Positions 61,531-64,000 of a stretch of 64,000 bases of DNA are shown in pieces (the first letter of the stretch is position 1; every line of letters starts with the position of its first letter). A program made the position numbers and the translations under genes. The notes below the pieces were generated by a model that was not told the DNA's origin, did not search any database, and worked only from the letters and a program-made list of their open reading frames with translations. Source of the stretch: Rhizobium jaguaris (lineage in GTDB: Bacteria > Pseudomonadota > Alphaproteobacteria > Rhizobiales > Rhizobiaceae); assembly GCF_003627755.1 (NCBI RefSeq), contig NZ_CP032695.1:1054001-1118000 (forward strand), written 5' to 3'.

Positions 61531-62510
61531 GCCGCCACCGTGTCATCATTGATACGGATCCCGGCGTCGACGATGCCGCGGCGATCCTCATGGCGCTAGC
61601 CTCGCCGGAAATCGACCTTCTCGGGCTCACGATCGTCGCCGGCAACGTGCCACTGGCCGATACGCTCGCCAATGCTTGCAGGATCGTCGGCCTGACGGGA
61701 CGCACCGACGTTCCTGTGCATGGGGGCGTCGCCGGGCCGTTGGTGCGCGATCAGGTCTACGGCAAATATGCCAGGATCGGTGCCTTCGCCGAGGACCTCG
61801 TGGCCCGCAGTGACTTTTCTCCCGCTGGCGAACATGCCGTGCATTTTCTCGTCCGCACGGCACGCGCGGCGGCGGCCGCCGCCGAGCCGATCACCATCTG
61901 CGCCATAGGGCCGATGACCAATATCGCTTTGGCGCTGATCCAGCATCCGGATGTCGCGCGCGGCATTCGCGAGATCGTCTCCATGAGCGGCGCCTTCACC
62001 GCGCTCGGCCACCGCACGCCTTGGGCCGAATTCAACGTCTACGCGGACCCGCATGCTGCCGAAATCGTCTTCCGGTCCGGCGTTCCGCTCACAATCATGC
62101 CACTCGATATGACCTTCCAGGCGCTATTCACCGCCGATCATTTCGCGCGCTTCCGCGATCAGGGCGGCAAGCCGGGTCGGGCGCTGTTCAACCTGTTTAC
62201 CACCTTCGACCGGAGCGACGTCAACCGTTTCGGCCGGCCGGGTGGCCCGATCCATGATGCGACCACCGTCGCCTTTCTGGTCCGTCCCGAACTTTTCACC
62301 GGCCGGAAGGCCACGGTTGGCACGCAGCTCACGGGGCTCACGATGGGCTATACCTATGCCGATTTCTACCAAAAGATGGACCGCGCTCAAAACGCCAAGG
62401 TCATGACCGGCGTCGACGAGCAGGGGTTCATCGATTTGCTGATCGAACGCATCGCCCGCCACGGCGATACCGGTGTCGATCCCAGGACCCGGGGAGGGCA
62501 AAACGCATGA
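61527..62510 (+). CDS. Nucleoside hydrolase (IunH-like), second copy
   Basis: N-ribohydrolase of 327 residues. DTDPGVDD near the N-terminus binds calcium; TIVAGNVPLADTLANACRIV, CAIGPMTNIALALIQ and AEFNVYADPHAAEIVF are conserved. ATG overlaps the previous gene by 4 bp, and its end overlaps the permease by 4 bp, so all are translationally coupled. Pairs of such enzymes within transporter operons are typical of nucleoside scavenging. Confidence 0.93.
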   Translation: MSRHRVIIDTDPGVDDAAAILMALASPEIDLLGLTIVAGNVPLADTLANACRIVGLTGRTDVPVHGGVAGPLVRDQVYGKYARIGAFAEDLVARSDFSPAGEHAVHFLVRTARAAAAAAEPITICAIGPMTNIALALIQHPDVARGIREIVSMSGAFTALGHRTPWAEFNVYADPHAAEIVFRSGVPLTIMPLDMTFQALFTADHFARFRDQGGKPGRALFNLFTTFDRSDVNRFGRPGGPIHDATTVAFLVRPELFTGRKATVGTQLTGLTMGYTYADFYQKMDRAQNAKVMTGVDEQGFIDLLIERIARHGDTGVDPRTRGGQNA

Positions 62511-63481
62511 GCGGTTATCTTTTCAGCCGGCTGCTCCAGACCGTCCTGACGCTTCTCGTCATGTCGGTGCTGGTCTTCGCCGGCCTTTATCTCGTCGGCA
62601 ATCCGGTCGACGTTCTCCTCAGCCCGACGGCGACGCCGGCCGAACGGCTGCAGGTCATCCAGTCCTTCGGCCTCGACAAACCAGTCTGGGAACAATACTG
62701 GCTCTTCCTGACCCGCGCCTTGTCGGGCGACCTCGGCAACTCCTTCGTCTTCAACCAGCCTGCCCTGAGGCTCATCCTCAACCGCATGCCGGCGACGCTG
62801 GAACTCGCCTTCGTTGCACTGGTGCTCGGCCTCGTCATCGGCATTCCGCTCGGCGTCTATGCAGGGCTCAAGCCGAAAAGCCTGGTTTCCAAATCGGTCA
62901 TAACGTTTTCGATCCTCGGCTTCAGCTTGCCGACTTTCTGGATCGGCCTCGTCATGGTCATGCTGTTCAGCGTCAAGCTTGGCTGGCTGCCAGCGTCCGG
63001 CCGCGGCGAAACAGTGCCGGTCTTCGGCCTGCCGCTCTCGCTCTTCACGCTCGACGGCCTATCGCACCTGCTGTTGCCGGCCTTCAACCTGGCGCTTTTC
63101 AAGATCTCGCTTATCATCCGGCTGACCCGGGCCGGCGTTCTCGAAACTATGCAGCTCGATTTCGTCCGTTTCGCGCGCGCCAAGGGCCTGCCAGAACGGC
63201 GGATCGTCGTCGTCCATGTACTGAAGAACACGCTGATCCCGCTGATCACCGTTATTGGCCTCGAACTCGGTTCGCTGATCGCCTTTGCAGTCGTAACCGA
63301 GACGATCTTCGCCTGGCCGGGCATGGGCAAGCTTATCATCGACGCCATCGGCGTTCTCGATCGCCCCGTCATCCTCGCCTACCTGATGATCACCGTGGTG
63401 ATGTTCAGCGTCATCAATCTCCTGGTCGACATTCTCTACTCGATCGTCGACCCGCGCGTTCGCCTGGAAGGGAATTCCTGA
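62507..63481 (+). CDS. Peptide-type ABC transporter permease (DppB-like)
   Basis: Inner-membrane permease of 324 residues with about six hydrophobic segments. SGYLFSRLLQTVLTLLVMSV at the N-terminus, GLDKPVWEQYWLFLTRALSG and the EAA loop DFVRFARAKGLPERRIVVVH are DppB features. It overlaps the nucleoside hydrolase by 4 bp and its stop touches the next ATG (TGATG). Confidence 0.94.
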   Translation: MSGYLFSRLLQTVLTLLVMSVLVFAGLYLVGNPVDVLLSPTATPAERLQVIQSFGLDKPVWEQYWLFLTRALSGDLGNSFVFNQPALRLILNRMPATLELAFVALVLGLVIGIPLGVYAGLKPKSLVSKSVITFSILGFSLPTFWIGLVMVMLFSVKLGWLPASGRGETVPVFGLPLSLFTLDGLSHLLLPAFNLALFKISLIIRLTRAGVLETMQLDFVRFARAKGLPERRIVVVHVLKNTLIPLITVIGLELGSLIAFAVVTETIFAWPGMGKLIIDAIGVLDRPVILAYLMITVVMFSVINLLVDILYSIVDPRVRLEGNS

Positions 63482-64000
63482 TGAGCCAGCAACCCACCTC
63501 CGCGACATCCGTCCATGCCGCGCAGGCCGGCACTCCGGCTCGCGCCTCCCGCTCGCCGCTCTGGCAAACCGTTTCGGCGCTCCTGCACGACAAGCTGGCG
63601 CTGATCGGGATCGTCCTCGTCACGCTCTTCGTGCTGGCGGCGCTCTTTGCGCCGCTGATGGCGCCTCAGAACCCATATGACCTTTCGCAGCTCGACATTC
63701 TCGACGGGCGCCTTGCCCCGGGATCCATGAGCGCGAACGGTATGGTCTATCTGCTCGGCACCGACGACCAAGGTCGTGATCTCTTGAGCGCCATGCTCTA
63801 CGGCTTGCGCACCAGCCTTCTGGTCGGCGTGTCGAGCGCGGCGATCGCGCTTCTCATCGGCGCATCGATCGGTCTCCTCAGCGCCTATGCCGGCGCCCGG
63901 CTCGATTCCTTCCTGATGCGCATCGTCGACATCCAGTTGAGCTTCCCGGCCATCCTGATCGCTCTGATCTTTCTCGCCATTCTTGGGCAGGGGATCGACA
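63481..64000 (+). CDS. Peptide-type ABC transporter permease (DppC-like), cut by window end
   Basis: The first 173 codons of a DppC-type permease. LWQTVSALLHDKLALIGIVL starts the first membrane segment and YLLGTDDQGRDLLSAMLYGL is the DppC hallmark; the frame is open to the last base. ATPase genes for this transporter are probably just beyond the window. Confidence 0.92.
   Translation, partial: MSQQPTSATSVHAAQAGTPARASRSPLWQTVSALLHDKLALIGIVLVTLFVLAALFAPLMAPQNPYDLSQLDILDGRLAPGSMSANGMVYLLGTDDQGRDLLSAMLYGLRTSLLVGVSSAAIALLIGASIGLLSAYAGARLDSFLMRIVDIQLSFPAILIALIFLAILGQGID

Noticed and set aside
1..64000. CRISPR array or phage genes
   Set aside because: No regularly spaced repeats, cas genes, capsid, terminase or integrase genes were found on either strand.

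Overview
The window looks like an accessory replicon or island of a Rhizobium-type alphaproteobacterium (high GC, many ABC uptake operons for plant-derived compounds, an FMN-riboswitch ribB, many IS remnants and toxin-antitoxin loci). No rRNA, tRNA, CRISPR or replication genes were seen. Gene names are assigned from motif and context reading only; no database search was possible.

Layout. 1-1.8 kb: flavohemoprotein gene (cut by the window edge) with an NsrR-like site, then a truncated flotillin gene. 1.8-12.2 kb: a two-directional sugar or polyol locus with a SorC-type regulator, FGGY kinase and split transketolase on the minus strand, and a ribose-type ABC transporter, two SDR dehydrogenases and triose-phosphate isomerase on the plus strand. 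Three copies of one 14-bp palindrome mark its control points. The enzyme set best fits a branched-sugar route of the apulose-4-phosphate kind. 12.3-13.2 kb: FMN riboswitch and ribB. 13.5-23.2 kb: peptide-type ABC transporter with M24 and two M20 hydrolases and a divergent GntR regulator. 23.6-25.1 kb: AbiE toxin-antitoxin pair.

25.7-36.1 kb: a branched-chain-amino-acid-type ABC transporter framed by two aldehyde dehydrogenases and a coniferyl-alcohol-dehydrogenase-like SDR, with a divergent AraC regulator; a feruloyl-CoA-synthetase-like gene beyond it has been cut by an IS6-type element. This suggests uptake and oxidation of lignin-type aromatics. 36.1-43.9 kb: a scrap zone with three more toxin-antitoxin loci, remnants of IS6, ISL3 and IS3 elements, and one complete IS21-family element that splits a GNAT toxin gene at its acetyl-CoA loop and is bounded by a 7-bp target duplication.

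44.2-56.1 kb: the most unusual part. A single protein made of two LysR regulators in tandem sits beside UbiX, UbiD, an N-carbamoyl amino-acid hydrolase, a hydantoinase-type amidohydrolase, a histidine-ammonia-lyase homologue without a standard MIO motif, and a quaternary-amine (OpuC-type) ABC transporter. Together these suggest uptake and breakdown of a trimethylated imidazole amino acid such as ergothioneine or hercynine. 57.1-64 kb: LysR regulator, peptide-type ABC transporter, DapA-family lyase and two nucleoside hydrolases, probably for a nucleoside-like nutrient; the last permease runs off the window.
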